From: Sphingomonas sp. LM7
GTDB taxonomy: Bacteria > Pseudomonadota > Alphaproteobacteria > Sphingomonadales > Sphingomonadaceae
Direction: 5' to 3'
NCBI RefSeq assembly: GCF_002002925.1
Contig: NZ_CP019511.1
Span: forward strand, 1,426,001 to 1,490,000
DNA: 64,000 nucleotides
Positions 1 to 8,398 of this stretch are shown here, piece after piece. A model generated the notes under the pieces. It was not told where the DNA came from and did no database searches. It saw only the letters and a list, made by a program, of their open reading frames with translations. The translations under genes were made by a program, and so were the position numbers. The stretch's first letter is position 1. Each line of letters begins with the position of its first letter.

Positions 1-837
1 CCGGTACAGCCAGGGCATCGAGAACATGAACGCCAGCTCGGACATCTGCCCGATCGCCAGCGTGCCGCTGACATTCTCGATCCCCGCCGCGCCTACATAA
101 GGTGACGCATAGGCATAATACATCGCCAGCGGGATCGAGATCAGCGTCGCGCACACGATGAAGACGAGGAACGAGCGCTGCCGCAACAGGCCGAACGCCT
201 CGACGCAAAATACCTGACGGAGCACGCTTTCGTCGCGCGGCGCGTCCGGCGCGACGTTGGGCAAGGTGAAGCTGTACAGGCCAAGCGCCACCGAGACGAT
301 TGCCGCGACAGTGAATATCTGCGGGCTGGCCGACAGTCCGAGCCACCCGATGATCAGCCCTGCGACGATCCAGCCCAGGGTACCGAACGCACGCACGAAC
401 GGGAACTTGTCCGTGCGATCGCCGAAGCTCTTTAGTGCGATCGTATTGGCGAGCCCGACCGTCGGCATATAAAGGATCATATAGCCCAGCAGCAGCCAAA
501 CGAAGCTGCCGCCGCCCTCCGGCGTGATCAGCGAGGGCAGCGCGAACAGGATCGCGCCGCCGATCAGGTGCAGGATCACCATCAGCATTTTCGGGCTTAG
601 ATAGCGCGTAGCGACCATGCCGAGCAGGAAGGAACCGGCGATCGATGCGATCGGGCCGACCGAGAAGGCATTGCCGATCAAGCTGCCGATCCCGACGGTC
701 TGCATCACCAGCCCGAGCGTGACCGCCCAGGCGCCCCAAACGAAGAACTGCATGAACATCAGCGCGCTGAGACGCCCCGTCAGCAGTGCCGATCCCGGGC
801 GTACCGCGCCCGTCGATGCGCCTTCCGCAATGGCCAT
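1..837 (-). CDS. MFS permease, NupG-like nucleoside:H+ symporter type, 3' end cut by the window edge
   Basis: This inner-membrane carrier runs off the left edge, leaving about 279 N-terminal residues. I read it from ATG at 837, preceded by GGGAGGA on the minus strand. The translation begins MAIAEGASTG and has at least seven hydrophobic segments. The FMQFFVWGAW segment near residue 30 is typical of the nucleoside:proton symporter branch of the MFS. It is divergent from the LacI regulator at 964, and a perfect palindrome lies between them, so regulation by that LacI protein is likely. The substrate could be a nucleoside or a sugar. The family is fairly sure; the substrate is not. Confidence 0.8.
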   Translation of the reverse strand, partial: MAIAEGASTGAVRPGSALLTGRLSALMFMQFFVWGAWAVTLGLVMQTVGIGSLIGNAFSVGPIASIAGSFLLGMVATRYLSPKMLMVILHLIGGAILFALPSLITPEGGGSFVWLLLGYMILYMPTVGLANTIALKSFGDRTDKFPFVRAFGTLGWIVAGLIIGWLGLSASPQIFTVAAIVSVALGLYSFTLPNVAPDAPRDESVLRQVFCVEAFGLLRQRSFLVFIVCATLISIPLAMYYAYASPYVGAAGIENVSGTLAIGQMSELAFMFSMPWLYR

Positions 838-898
838 GCGCCATCCTCCCTTTATGCAGTTTCGCTGCTTTTCGACTCGAAAGCTATCGAGGTAAAAG

Positions 899-922
899 TC
901 CGATGTAAAGGATTACATCGGA
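899..922. promoter_or_regulatory. Perfect 10-bp inverted repeat, candidate LacI-family operator
   Basis: Arms TCCGATGTAA and TTACATCGGA are exact reverse complements around the 4-base centre AGGA. The site sits in the 126-bp space between the permease start (837) and the LacI start (964). LacI proteins bind palindromes, commonly near their own gene, so this is the best operator candidate for both divergent genes. A transcribed hairpin is the alternative reading. Confidence 0.55.
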
Positions 923-963
923 TATCTGTCGACACGTTCTCCGACACGCTACATGAAGGCGCA

Positions 964-2007
964 ATGCCGACGATCATCGAAGTCGCCGCGATGGCCGGCG
1001 TGTCCACCGCCACGGTTTCCCGCGTGCTAAGCAGCCCCGAACGCGTGGCGGAACCGACCCGCCAGCGCGTTCTCGAGGTGGTACAGACGCTGGGCTATGC
1101 GCCCAACGTCGCGGCGCGGACATTGCGAACCTTGCGCGCCGCCAAGATCCTGCTGACCGTGCCCGACATCTCCAACCCGTTCTTCGCCAGCGTGATCCGC
1201 GGTGCGGAGGAAGCCGCGCGCGACGCCGGCTATGCAGTCGTCGTCGGCGACACCCGCCACGACCCGCAGGTAGAGGACCAATATGCCGAGATGCTGTCGC
1301 GCCGGGAAGTCGACGGGCTGATTTTCCTCGGGCATCGCCTGCCGGAAAGCCTGGGTGCGCTCCTCTCGCGGCAAGGCCCGGCGGCACCGATCGTCAACGG
1401 CTGCGAATACAGCCCGGAAATCGGCGTCCCCAGCGTGCATATCGACAATGCCGTGGCGAGCGACGACGCAGTCGAGCATCTGATCGCGCTAGGCCACCGC
1501 GACATCGGCATCATTACCGGACCGCCAATCAGCCCGATCAGCCGCGACCGCCTTGGCGGAGCACTCGGCGCCGCGACACGTCACGGCCTTCAGGATCGCC
1601 TGGAGGTGCGAACCGGCGACTATTCCGCGCGCGCGGCCTTCGACCAGGCCGTCGATCTGCTCGCCAGCAACGTCACTGCGATATTCTGCTTCAGCGACGA
1701 AATGGCGATGGGCGCGCTCAGCGCGATCAGCCGTGCCGGACTTTCCTGCCCGGGCGACGTCTCGGTCGTGGGTTTCGATGACCTTCCCTTTGCCTCGTTC
1801 TTCCAGCCCGCGCTTACCACCGTCGCCCAGCCTAAGGGGCTGATCGGGCGCCGGGCAGTCGAATTGCTGGTCGATATATTGCGCGGCACCGAGCACCCGA
1901 CGCGGCAAGTCACCCTGCCGCATGAGTTGGTCATCCGGGAAAGCACCGGCCCGGTCGGCGGCGGCTCGGCTCAGCCAGTCATCGCAGCGTCGCCGCAACC
2001 AGGCTAG
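964..2007 (+). CDS. LacI-family transcriptional regulator
   Basis: A 347-residue DNA-binding repressor or activator. The N-terminal helix-turn-helix is plain: IIEVAAMAGVSTATVSRVL at residues 4-22, followed by the hinge helix region. From about residue 60 comes a periplasmic-binding-protein-like sensor domain with ISNPFFASVIRG and the conserved late segment VVGFDDLPFASFFQP. Length is normal for the family. It is divergent from a NupG-like permease with a perfect palindrome between them. Its last 29 bases overlap the 3' end of the convergent SDR gene. The effector is probably a sugar or nucleoside carried by the permease, which is inference from position. Confidence 0.92.
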   Translation: MPTIIEVAAMAGVSTATVSRVLSSPERVAEPTRQRVLEVVQTLGYAPNVAARTLRTLRAAKILLTVPDISNPFFASVIRGAEEAARDAGYAVVVGDTRHDPQVEDQYAEMLSRREVDGLIFLGHRLPESLGALLSRQGPAAPIVNGCEYSPEIGVPSVHIDNAVASDDAVEHLIALGHRDIGIITGPPISPISRDRLGGALGAATRHGLQDRLEVRTGDYSARAAFDQAVDLLASNVTAIFCFSDEMAMGALSAISRAGLSCPGDVSVVGFDDLPFASFFQPALTTVAQPKGLIGRRAVELLVDILRGTEHPTRQVTLPHELVIRESTGPVGGGSAQPVIAASPQPG

Positions 2008-2872
2008 GCGCGCCCGCAGCGGCGATCTCACGCTCGGCCTGGGTGAAGCCATAGGCCGGGACGATCTCGTCCTTGCGCGCGGAGACCGTATCCCACTTCG
2101 CCGCGACCCGCGCGCCGGCATCGTCGCCCGCGCCGGCGTACAGCCCCTCGGTCAGCGTGACATGCGCCGTCGCAAAATTACCTGCCCCTGCGCAGAGGAT
2201 CGCGCGTGTCGGTGCATCCTCGCCGGTCAGCGCCAGCAGGCCTGGGCTCACCAGTTCGGGCGCGAGCAGGATCAGGCTTTCTTCCGAGAGCACGCCGTGC
2301 GTCATCTGCGTCGCAGCAGTGGGCGCGAGGCAATTGACGCGGATGCCGTATTTGTCGCCTTCAATCGCGAGGGTCTGCATCAGCCCCACCAGCGCCATCT
2401 TGGCGGCGCCGTAATTGGCCTGGCCGAAATTGCCGTAGAGCCCCGAGGATGAAGTGGTCATGACGATGCGGCCATATTGCTGGCCGCGCATCGTCTCCCA
2501 CACTGCCTTGGTGCAGATCGCCGCGCCGATAAGATGGACGTCGACCACCAGCCGGAAGTCGTCGATCGTCATCTTGGTGAAGCTCCTATCGCGCAGGATG
2601 CCGGCATTGTTGACCAGGATGTCGATGCGGCCCCAGCGCTGAAGCACGTGCTCGACCATCGCGGCGATGGCGGTCTCATCGGTGACCGATGCTGCGATCG
2701 CGACTGCTTCGCCACCGGCGGCGACGATTTCCGCGGCAACCGTATCCGCGCTGTCCTGCGAGAGGTCGTTGACCACCAGCTTCGCGCCCTGCCGCGCCAG
2801 ATACAGCGCATGCGCGCGTCCCAAACCGCCCCCGGATCCCGTCACGATCGCTACCCGACCCACCAGCGACAT
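1979..2872 (-). CDS. SDR-family oxidoreductase, 3-hydroxyacyl-CoA dehydrogenase-like
   Basis: A 297-residue NAD(P)-dependent short-chain dehydrogenase. The Rossmann motif TGSGGGLG is at residues 11-18, NNAG at 88-91, a serine-rich active site near 139-143 and the catalytic YGAAK (Y154, K158). The overall pattern, with GRAHALYLARQGA and RDRSFTKM, resembles the dehydrogenase part of multifunctional beta-oxidation enzymes (MFE-2 type), which act on hydroxyacyl-CoA. The TetR gene lies upstream on the same strand, 103 bp away, and a candidate TetR site sits in that gap. With the acyl-CoA ligase and esterase nearby, a role in breaking down an acyl or alicyclic compound is likely but inferred. Confidence 0.85.
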   Translation of the reverse strand: MSLVGRVAIVTGSGGGLGRAHALYLARQGAKLVVNDLSQDSADTVAAEIVAAGGEAVAIAASVTDETAIAAMVEHVLQRWGRIDILVNNAGILRDRSFTKMTIDDFRLVVDVHLIGAAICTKAVWETMRGQQYGRIVMTTSSSGLYGNFGQANYGAAKMALVGLMQTLAIEGDKYGIRVNCLAPTAATQMTHGVLSEESLILLAPELVSPGLLALTGEDAPTRAILCAGAGNFATAHVTLTEGLYAGAGDDAGARVAAKWDTVSARKDEIVPAYGFTQAEREIAAAGAPSLVAATLR

Positions 2873-2919
2873 CCTTGCCCTCCCCTTTGTTCTGATGCCC
2901 CAATCGTAGCGGCAAATAC

Positions 2920-2936
2920 ATTCACTATCAAGATAG
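2920..2936. promoter_or_regulatory. Candidate TetR operator upstream of the SDR gene
   Basis: The sequence is ATTCAC-N6-GATAG and includes the small perfect palindrome CTATC-AA-GATAG at 2925-2936. It lies 48 bases upstream of the SDR start in the gap downstream of tetR. The same 6+6+5 layout recurs exactly at 3701-3717 between tetR and the MFS gene, and in weaker form at 10718-10734 upstream of the TonB receptor. Confidence 0.5.
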
Positions 2937-2975
2937 CTAATATTTCAGATGCGCGCTTGGCGTTGAAAAAAGCGG

Positions 2976-3650
2976 CTATTTCTTGCAGATGGTGAGGAAG
3001 CCCGCGGCCATGAACGAAGCCATCCGCTCCTTCACCGCCGCGAAATCGTCCGAATGACACAGCCCATTCGACAACTTGTCGATGCGGCCGGTGCGGGCGA
3101 GCGTGAGCATCAGCGCGCCGGTGACGAAGTGATAGCCCCAGAAGATGTCCTGCTCGGCGCAACCGGGCAGCGCCTTTTTGAGCAGGGCGATCAGCCGCAG
3201 CACCACCGGATCGAAATGCGCGTCCATCAGGTCGGCGCCCCAGGCCGGCGTGTTGGCGACTTGCGCACCCAATTTGGCGTAGTTCTTCCAGCCCTCGCCG
3301 CCCTCGATATAGGTGTCGAGATCGGTGTCGAGGAATGCGCGGAGCGCGCCTTCGACCGTGGGGTTGTCGCCGGCCACGGCCTCATATGCTTCGAGGGCCT
3401 GCATCCGCCGTTCGCTGGTCACCACCGCGCGGCGCGCGAACACCGCGTCGAACAGCGCCTTCTTGTCGGCGAAATAGTAATTGAGCAGCGTGTGGTGGAC
3501 GCCGACCTGCTTGGCGACGTCCTTGAGCGTCACCCCGTACAGACCGTGCTGCGAGAACAGCTCCTCGGCAGCATCGTAGATCAGCTCCATCGTCTCGGCG
3601 CGCTGCTCGGCCTTGCGCGACCGGCGAATGGGTTTGGCTGCTTCCGTCAC
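2976..3650 (-). CDS. TetR/AcrR-family transcriptional regulator
   Basis: A 224-residue regulator. After a basic N-terminus (RRSRKAEQR) the TetR helix-turn-helix is clear at about residues 23-68: IYDAAEELFSQHGLYGVTL, then VHHTLLNYYFADKKALFDAVF. The remainder is the all-helical ligand domain, including a GYHFVTGALMLTLA segment. It is divergent from the MFS/esterase operon and upstream of the SDR gene on the same strand. The recurring ATTCAC-N6-GATAG motif flanks it on both sides, so it probably represses the whole cluster until the substrate or its CoA ester appears. Confidence 0.92.
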   Translation of the reverse strand: MTEAAKPIRRSRKAEQRAETMELIYDAAEELFSQHGLYGVTLKDVAKQVGVHHTLLNYYFADKKALFDAVFARRAVVTSERRMQALEAYEAVAGDNPTVEGALRAFLDTDLDTYIEGGEGWKNYAKLGAQVANTPAWGADLMDAHFDPVVLRLIALLKKALPGCAEQDIFWGYHFVTGALMLTLARTGRIDKLSNGLCHSDDFAAVKERMASFMAAGFLTICKK

Positions 3651-3700
3651 CCGTCATTCCATCCGGTGTGACGAGGCGACCGTCAAGCCCGGGCAGGGAT

Positions 3701-3717
3701 ATTCACACGCGTGATAG
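3701..3717. promoter_or_regulatory. Candidate TetR operator between tetR and the MFS/esterase operon
   Basis: ATTCAC-N6-GATAG, with the same half-sites and spacing as 2920-2936. It lies 51 bp upstream of the tetR start and ends seven bases before a TTGACA element (3724-3729), a position from which a bound repressor could block the MFS promoter. Nearby CACAC and GTGTG runs add further dyad symmetry. Confidence 0.5.
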
Positions 3718-3723
3718 TGTGTG

Positions 3724-3753
3724 TTGACAGCGCGACCGGCCCGCCCGCATGAT
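3724..3753 (+). promoter_or_regulatory. Candidate promoter of the MFS/carboxylesterase operon
   Basis: A consensus TTGACA at 3724-3729 is followed after 18 bases by CATGAT at 3748-3753, which matches four of six positions of the usual -10 element. The GTG start of the MFS gene is 40 bases further on. Confidence 0.4.
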
Positions 3754-3792
3754 GGCGGCAACGGCGGACATAACCGCCGAGAGAGAGGATGC

Positions 3793-5073
3793 GTGGAACC
3801 TGAGGCCCCCGGCAATCGCCGATGGATCGTGCTCGTCACGCTCACCTTCGTCTATGTGCTCAATTTCCTCGACCGGCAATTGCTCGGCATCCTCGCCAAG
3901 CCGATTCAGGATTCGCTCCAAGTCACCGATGGCCAGCTCGGGCTGATCGGCGGGCTGTATTTCGCGTTCTTCTATTGCTTCATCGCGATTCCGGTCGGCT
4001 GGCTCGCCGATCGCACGCACCGCGTCGGCGTGCTTTCGCTCGCCTGCGCGATCTGGAGCGGCGCGACGATGGCGTGCGGGTTCGCGGCGACTTACCCCCA
4101 GCTCGTCGTCGCGAGGATGCTGGTCGGGTTCGGGGAAGCAGGCGGCGTGCCGCCTTCTTATGCGATCATCTCGGACACTTTCCCGCCGGGCAAGCGTGGC
4201 ACGGCGTTCGGCATTTACAATCTCGGGCCGCCGATCGGCGCAGCTTTGGGCATCGCGTTCGGCGCTTCGATCGCCGCAGCGTTCGACTGGCGCGACGCGT
4301 TCATCGCGATCGGCGTGATCGGGATCATCACCGCGGCCGTCGTGCCGTTCATCGTCCGCGAGCCCAAGCGCGGCGCCACCGATACCGGACCTGTGCTGAC
4401 CAAGGCCAAGGCGCCGTTCTGGGGCACGGTGGGCATGTTCTTCACCCATCCCGTGCTGATGCTCGCCGCATTGGGCAGCGGCGCGACCCAGTTCGTCACC
4501 TATGGTCTCGGCAATTTCGCGGTGCTGTTCCTGATCCGCGAGAAGGGGATGACGCTCGAGCAGATCGCGCTCTGGTACGCGCTGGCAGTGGCGCTCGGCA
4601 TGGGTGTCGGCATGGTCGTATCGGGCCGCGTGATCGACCGGCTGACCGGCGTTTCGCGCACCGGCTATGCTATTGCACCGGCGGTATCGCTGGCCATCGC
4701 CCTGCCCTTTTATGTCGCGTTCGTCTGGGCGCCGGGCTGGCAGCTCGCGCTGGCGTTGCTGACTGTGGTGATGTTCTTCAATTACTTCTACCTCTCCGCC
4801 TCGGTTGCGCTGGTGCAGGAAGAGGTTCGCCCCGATCAGCGCGTGCTTTCGGGCGCGTTGCTGCTGCTGGTGATGAATTTCATCGGCCTGGGTCTCGGCC
4901 CGACTTGGGTCGGCGCGGCGAGCGACTGGTTCAAGGCGCAGGGCTCGACTCACTCGCTCCAGACCGCATTGTTCACGCTCACGCCCTTCTACCTGATCGC
5001 CATCGCACTGTTCCTCTGGCTCGCGCGCATCCTCCGCGCCGAGACTCCCGCCGGAAAGGTCGTCCCCGCATGA
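3793..5073 (+). CDS. MFS transporter, Spinster-like
   Basis: A 426-residue inner-membrane carrier with about 12 hydrophobic helices. FVYVLNFLDRQLLGILAKPI at the start and GWLADRTHR (MFS motif A) between helices 2 and 3 match the Spinster-like carriers that are common in sphingomonads. I chose GTG at 3793 because GAGAGAGGA lies just before it and the membrane domain starts soon after; the frame is open further up but codes for an unlikely basic stretch. Its TGA overlaps the ATG of the esterase (ATGA at 5070-5073), so the two are translationally coupled. It probably moves the esterase substrate or product; the compound is unknown. Confidence 0.85.
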   Translation: MEPEAPGNRRWIVLVTLTFVYVLNFLDRQLLGILAKPIQDSLQVTDGQLGLIGGLYFAFFYCFIAIPVGWLADRTHRVGVLSLACAIWSGATMACGFAATYPQLVVARMLVGFGEAGGVPPSYAIISDTFPPGKRGTAFGIYNLGPPIGAALGIAFGASIAAAFDWRDAFIAIGVIGIITAAVVPFIVREPKRGATDTGPVLTKAKAPFWGTVGMFFTHPVLMLAALGSGATQFVTYGLGNFAVLFLIREKGMTLEQIALWYALAVALGMGVGMVVSGRVIDRLTGVSRTGYAIAPAVSLAIALPFYVAFVWAPGWQLALALLTVVMFFNYFYLSASVALVQEEVRPDQRVLSGALLLLVMNFIGLGLGPTWVGAASDWFKAQGSTHSLQTALFTLTPFYLIAIALFLWLARILRAETPAGKVVPA

Positions 5074-6683
5074 AGCTGCTCCAATCCGCCGCCTTTGCCG
5101 CGCTGGCGCTGGGCGCATCCCCTGCCCTCGCCCAGGCGCCGACCGTCGCTGCGCCTTCGGGATCGGTGCAGGGCACGCTCGACGGGAGCATCCGCAGCTT
5201 CAAGGGCATTCCCTATGCCGTGCCGCCGGTGGGCGGGATGCGCTGGCGTCCGCCCGCACCGATGCAGCCGTGGAAAGGCGTGCGCGCCGCCACCGATTTC
5301 GGTCCGGCCTGCGTCCAGCCGCAAAGCAAGACTCCGTCAGTCTATTCGCCCGCCGAGCCGCTGCCGGTCAGCGAGGACTGCCTGACGCTCAACGTCTGGG
5401 CGCCTGCGAATGCGAAAAAGGCGCCAGTGTTCTTCTGGGTCCATGGCGGTGCGCTGGTCACGGGATCGAGCCGCGAGCCGATGTACGACGGCAAGCGCCT
5501 CGCCGAGCAGGGCATGATCGTGGTGTCGATCAACTATCGTCTTGGCGTGCTCGGCTGGCTGGCGCATCCGGCGCTGAGCCTGGAGTCGCCGCAAAAGGTA
5601 TCGGGCAATTATGGGCTGCTCGACCAGATGGCCGCGCTCGCCTGGGTGAAGCACAATATCGCGGCGTTCGGCGGCGATCCTGCCAATGTGACCATCGCGG
5701 GCGAATCCGCGGGCGGGCTGAGCGTGCTGTTCCTGATGGAATCGCCACTCGCGCGCGGGATGTTCGCGAAGGCGATCGCGCAGAGCGCGTACATGGTTGC
5801 GATGCCCGAGCTCAAGAAGAGCGCGTACGGCGCGCCCTCGGCAGAGGCAGTGGGGCAGATGCTCTCCGCCGGGGTGCAAGCGCCGACGCTGGCGGCACTG
5901 CGCGGGATGGACGCGCAGAAGATCACCGACAGCGCCGCCAAGCTCGGCTTCTTCCCCTTCGGCGCGGTCGATGGGCTGGTGCTGCCCGAACAGATGGTGA
6001 CCAGTTTCGACAAGGGCAAGCAGGCGCCGGTGCCGGTCCTCGCCGGGTTCAACCAGGGCGAGATCCGCTCGCTGATGATGCTCGCGCCCAAGGCGCCCGA
6101 GAGCGCGGCCGACTATGAGAAGGCGATCCGCGAACGCTATGGCGACTTCGCCGATGCGTTCCTGAAGCTCTATCCGGCGGCCGACTATAGGGAGAGCACC
6201 CTCGCGACCACGCGCGACGCGCTCTACGGCTGGACCTCCGAGCGGCTGGCGCGCAAGCAGACCGCATTGGGCCAGCCATCCTATCTCTATCTGTTCGATC
6301 ACGGATATCCGGCGATGGATCAGGCCGGGCTCCACGCCTTCCACGCCAGCGAGATTCCGTACGTGTTCGGCACGTTCGACGGCACGCCACCGCGTTGGCC
6401 CCAAGTGCCTGACAGCGATCGGTCGCTGTCCGATAATATGATGCGCTATTGGGCGAACTTCGCGAAGAGCGGCGCGGCCGGGCCGGGCTGGCCGGCCTAT
6501 GGCGACAAGCGCAACTACCTGCACATTGCCCATACTCCGCAGGCGAAGGCCGGGCTGATGCCGGGGATGTACGACCAGTATGAGGCGGTAGTGTGCCGGC
6601 GGCGGGCTGCGGGCGTTGCCTGGAACTGGAACGTGGGGCTGGCCTCGCCGAAACTGCCGGGGAAGGCGGCGGGTTGCGAATAG
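5070..6683 (+). CDS. Secreted type-B carboxylesterase
   Basis: A 537-residue esterase with a signal peptide ending near ASPALAQA (residues 16-23). Type-B marks are in order: FKGIPYAVPPVG (44-55), EDCLTLNVW (102-110), the oxyanion segment VHGGALVTGS, and the nucleophile elbow GESAGG with Ser213. The later HASEIPYVFGTFDG segment supplies the usual catalytic His region. It should hydrolyse carboxylic esters in the periplasm or outside the cell. It is coupled to the MFS gene by a 4-bp overlap. The same frame is open for 1.2 kb upstream through the MFS gene, but that is a GC-rich shadow, not a fusion. Confidence 0.9.
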   Translation: MKLLQSAAFAALALGASPALAQAPTVAAPSGSVQGTLDGSIRSFKGIPYAVPPVGGMRWRPPAPMQPWKGVRAATDFGPACVQPQSKTPSVYSPAEPLPVSEDCLTLNVWAPANAKKAPVFFWVHGGALVTGSSREPMYDGKRLAEQGMIVVSINYRLGVLGWLAHPALSLESPQKVSGNYGLLDQMAALAWVKHNIAAFGGDPANVTIAGESAGGLSVLFLMESPLARGMFAKAIAQSAYMVAMPELKKSAYGAPSAEAVGQMLSAGVQAPTLAALRGMDAQKITDSAAKLGFFPFGAVDGLVLPEQMVTSFDKGKQAPVPVLAGFNQGEIRSLMMLAPKAPESAADYEKAIRERYGDFADAFLKLYPAADYRESTLATTRDALYGWTSERLARKQTALGQPSYLYLFDHGYPAMDQAGLHAFHASEIPYVFGTFDGTPPRWPQVPDSDRSLSDNMMRYWANFAKSGAAGPGWPAYGDKRNYLHIAHTPQAKAGLMPGMYDQYEAVVCRRRAAGVAWNWNVGLASPKLPGKAAGCE

Positions 6684-6700
6684 CGCTTGGCGATCAAAGC

Positions 6701-6726
6701 TCCCCTCCCTGTTTGCAGGGAGGGGA
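6701..6726. terminator. Bidirectional stem-loop terminator
   Basis: An 11-bp perfect stem (TCCCCTCCCTG pairing with CAGGGAGGGGA) closes a TTTG loop. It sits between the convergent esterase and acyl-CoA ligase genes, 17 bases after the one and 5 bases after the other. T-runs are short on both sides. Confidence 0.65.
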
Positions 6727-6731
6727 ATGGT

Positions 6732-8330
6732 TCAACGCCCTACCCTGACTCCGGCGATGCGCCCCTCGGCATAGTCCGCGCGCAGGCGCTGCTTGTCGAT
6801 CTTGCCCGAAGCCGCCAGCGGCATCGCGGCGATCTCGGCGACTTCGCTCGGGATCCAGAAATCCGCCACCCTGCCCCGTAGCAGCCCGAGCAGCGCGCCG
6901 GGATCCTGCGCGTCGTCGGTCTCGACGATCAGCACTGGGCGCTCGCCCCATCGAACGTCCGAGCGCCCTATCACCGCGACATGCCGCACCGCCGGATGCG
7001 CGCCGACGATGACTTCGATCTCGGTCGGGTTGATCCATTCGCCGCCCGACTTGATCAAGTCCTTGGCGCGGCCGCAGATGGTGAGGTTTCCTTCCGCATC
7101 GATCATCGCGAGGTCGCCGGTGTCGAAATAGCCCTCGTCATCGAGCGCGGAATCTTCTGACAGGAAATAGCGCTCGATCACGCTCTGCCCCTTGACCTTG
7201 AGATGGCCGAGAATACCCCGTTGTGGGACCAGCGCATTGCCCTCCGCGTCTGCCAGTTTGAGGTCGAGCCCGATCGGCGGCCGGCCCGAGGCACGCGAGT
7301 CGCCCAGCGCGTGCAGCGGCGCGACCGTGCCGGTGGGGGAAAGCTCGGTCATGCCCCAGCTGGTCTGCACCTTGCAGCCCAGGCGCTCCTCCAGCCTGCG
7401 GAGCAGCGCGTCGGGGCAACTCGATCCACCGATCAATACGCGCTCGAGCGAAGGCAGCGTGCCCCCCGCGGCGTCGAGGTGATCGGCAAGGCCGAGCCAT
7501 ATCGTTTGCACCCCGACCGCCATCGTCACACCTTCGTCGCGGATCAGCGCGGCGAGGCTCGCTCCGTCGAGCGTGCGGCCCGGCAGCACCAGCTTGGCGC
7601 CCGCCGCCGCCCCGGCAAAGGGCAGGCCCCAGCCATTGGCGTGGAACATCGGCACCGCGACCAGCACCGCGTCGCGGCTGGTGATCGCCATCGCATCGGC
7701 CTGGAGGACACGCAGCGTGTGCAGATAATTGGAGCGGTGGGTGTAGATCACGCCCTTCGGGCTGCCGGTAGTGCCGGACGTGTAGCAGAGCCCTGCCGGC
7801 GCATTCTCGTCGAACGCACCCCAGACGTATGGCGCGCCCTTCTCGGCGAGCAGCGCTTCATAGGCCCAGATACGCGCAGGGTGCGACCCGAGGGGCTGCG
7901 TATCGGGGGGCAGGGCATCCATCACCACGGCCGCTTCGATCGTCGGGCAAAGCGGCGCGACTTCGCGCAGAAGCGGCAGCAGGTCCGCCGCGACTGCGAG
8001 CACGCGGTTCTGCGCTTCGTTGATCATCGCCGCGAGATGCGCGGGCGTCAGTCGCGGATTTAGCGTGTGGCACACCAGCCCCGCCCCCATCGCCGCGTAA
8101 TAGAGTTCGAGATGGTGCCGGGTGTTCCAGCCGAGCGTGCCGACCCGGTCACCGAACTGCAGCCCGAGCGCGGCGAGCGCGCCCGACATGCGATTGCTGC
8201 GGTCGCGCAGTTCGGCATAGCCGAAGCGCGCCACTACTCGCCCGGCATCGGCCTCGACGATCTCGCGGTCGCCGAACCATTTGGCGGCATGATCGAGGAA
8301 TTTGTCTATCGTCAGGCCGTAGGGCTGCAT
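6732..8330 (-). CDS. AMP-forming acyl-CoA ligase (fatty-acid or aryl type)
   Basis: A 532-residue member of the adenylate-forming enzymes, activating a carboxylic acid to its CoA ester with ATP. The P-loop-like YTSGTTGSPKGV is near residue 190, the VPMFHANGWGLPF segment follows, then TSWGMTELSP (A5), DTGDLAMID (A7) and the hinge GRAKDLIKSGGEWI. The C-terminal ASGKIDKQ contains the catalytic lysine. The VPMFHANGWG variant is typical of medium- and long-chain or cyclic acid ligases. It lies 68 bp downstream of the TonB receptor on the same strand. It would activate the acid released by the esterase for beta-oxidation, a role inferred from context. Confidence 0.9.
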   Translation of the reverse strand: MQPYGLTIDKFLDHAAKWFGDREIVEADAGRVVARFGYAELRDRSNRMSGALAALGLQFGDRVGTLGWNTRHHLELYYAAMGAGLVCHTLNPRLTPAHLAAMINEAQNRVLAVAADLLPLLREVAPLCPTIEAAVVMDALPPDTQPLGSHPARIWAYEALLAEKGAPYVWGAFDENAPAGLCYTSGTTGSPKGVIYTHRSNYLHTLRVLQADAMAITSRDAVLVAVPMFHANGWGLPFAGAAAGAKLVLPGRTLDGASLAALIRDEGVTMAVGVQTIWLGLADHLDAAGGTLPSLERVLIGGSSCPDALLRRLEERLGCKVQTSWGMTELSPTGTVAPLHALGDSRASGRPPIGLDLKLADAEGNALVPQRGILGHLKVKGQSVIERYFLSEDSALDDEGYFDTGDLAMIDAEGNLTICGRAKDLIKSGGEWINPTEIEVIVGAHPAVRHVAVIGRSDVRWGERPVLIVETDDAQDPGALLGLLRGRVADFWIPSEVAEIAAMPLAASGKIDKQRLRADYAEGRIAGVRVGR

Positions 8331-8359
8331 GAAACCATCGTCACGAGAGGATACAAACT

Positions 8360-8389
8360 GGCCGCCGGACGAGGGAGCATCCGACGGCC
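8360..8389 (-). terminator. Stem-loop between TonB receptor and acyl-CoA ligase, attenuator or terminator
   Basis: GGCCGCCGGA (8360-8369) pairs with TCCGACGGCC (8380-8389) with one mismatch around a 10-base loop. On the minus strand it is followed by AGTTTGT, a weak T-run. It could lower ligase expression relative to the receptor, or protect the receptor mRNA. Confidence 0.4.
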
Positions 8390-8398
8390 GAGGGAGAC

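Noticed and set aside
3822..5069. The esterase frame stays open for 1.2 kb upstream, as if the esterase were a 953-aa fusion
   Set aside because: This stretch is the shadow of the MFS gene: its translation is Arg/Pro-rich with no domain, while the signal peptide at 5070 and the ATGA overlap mark the real start.
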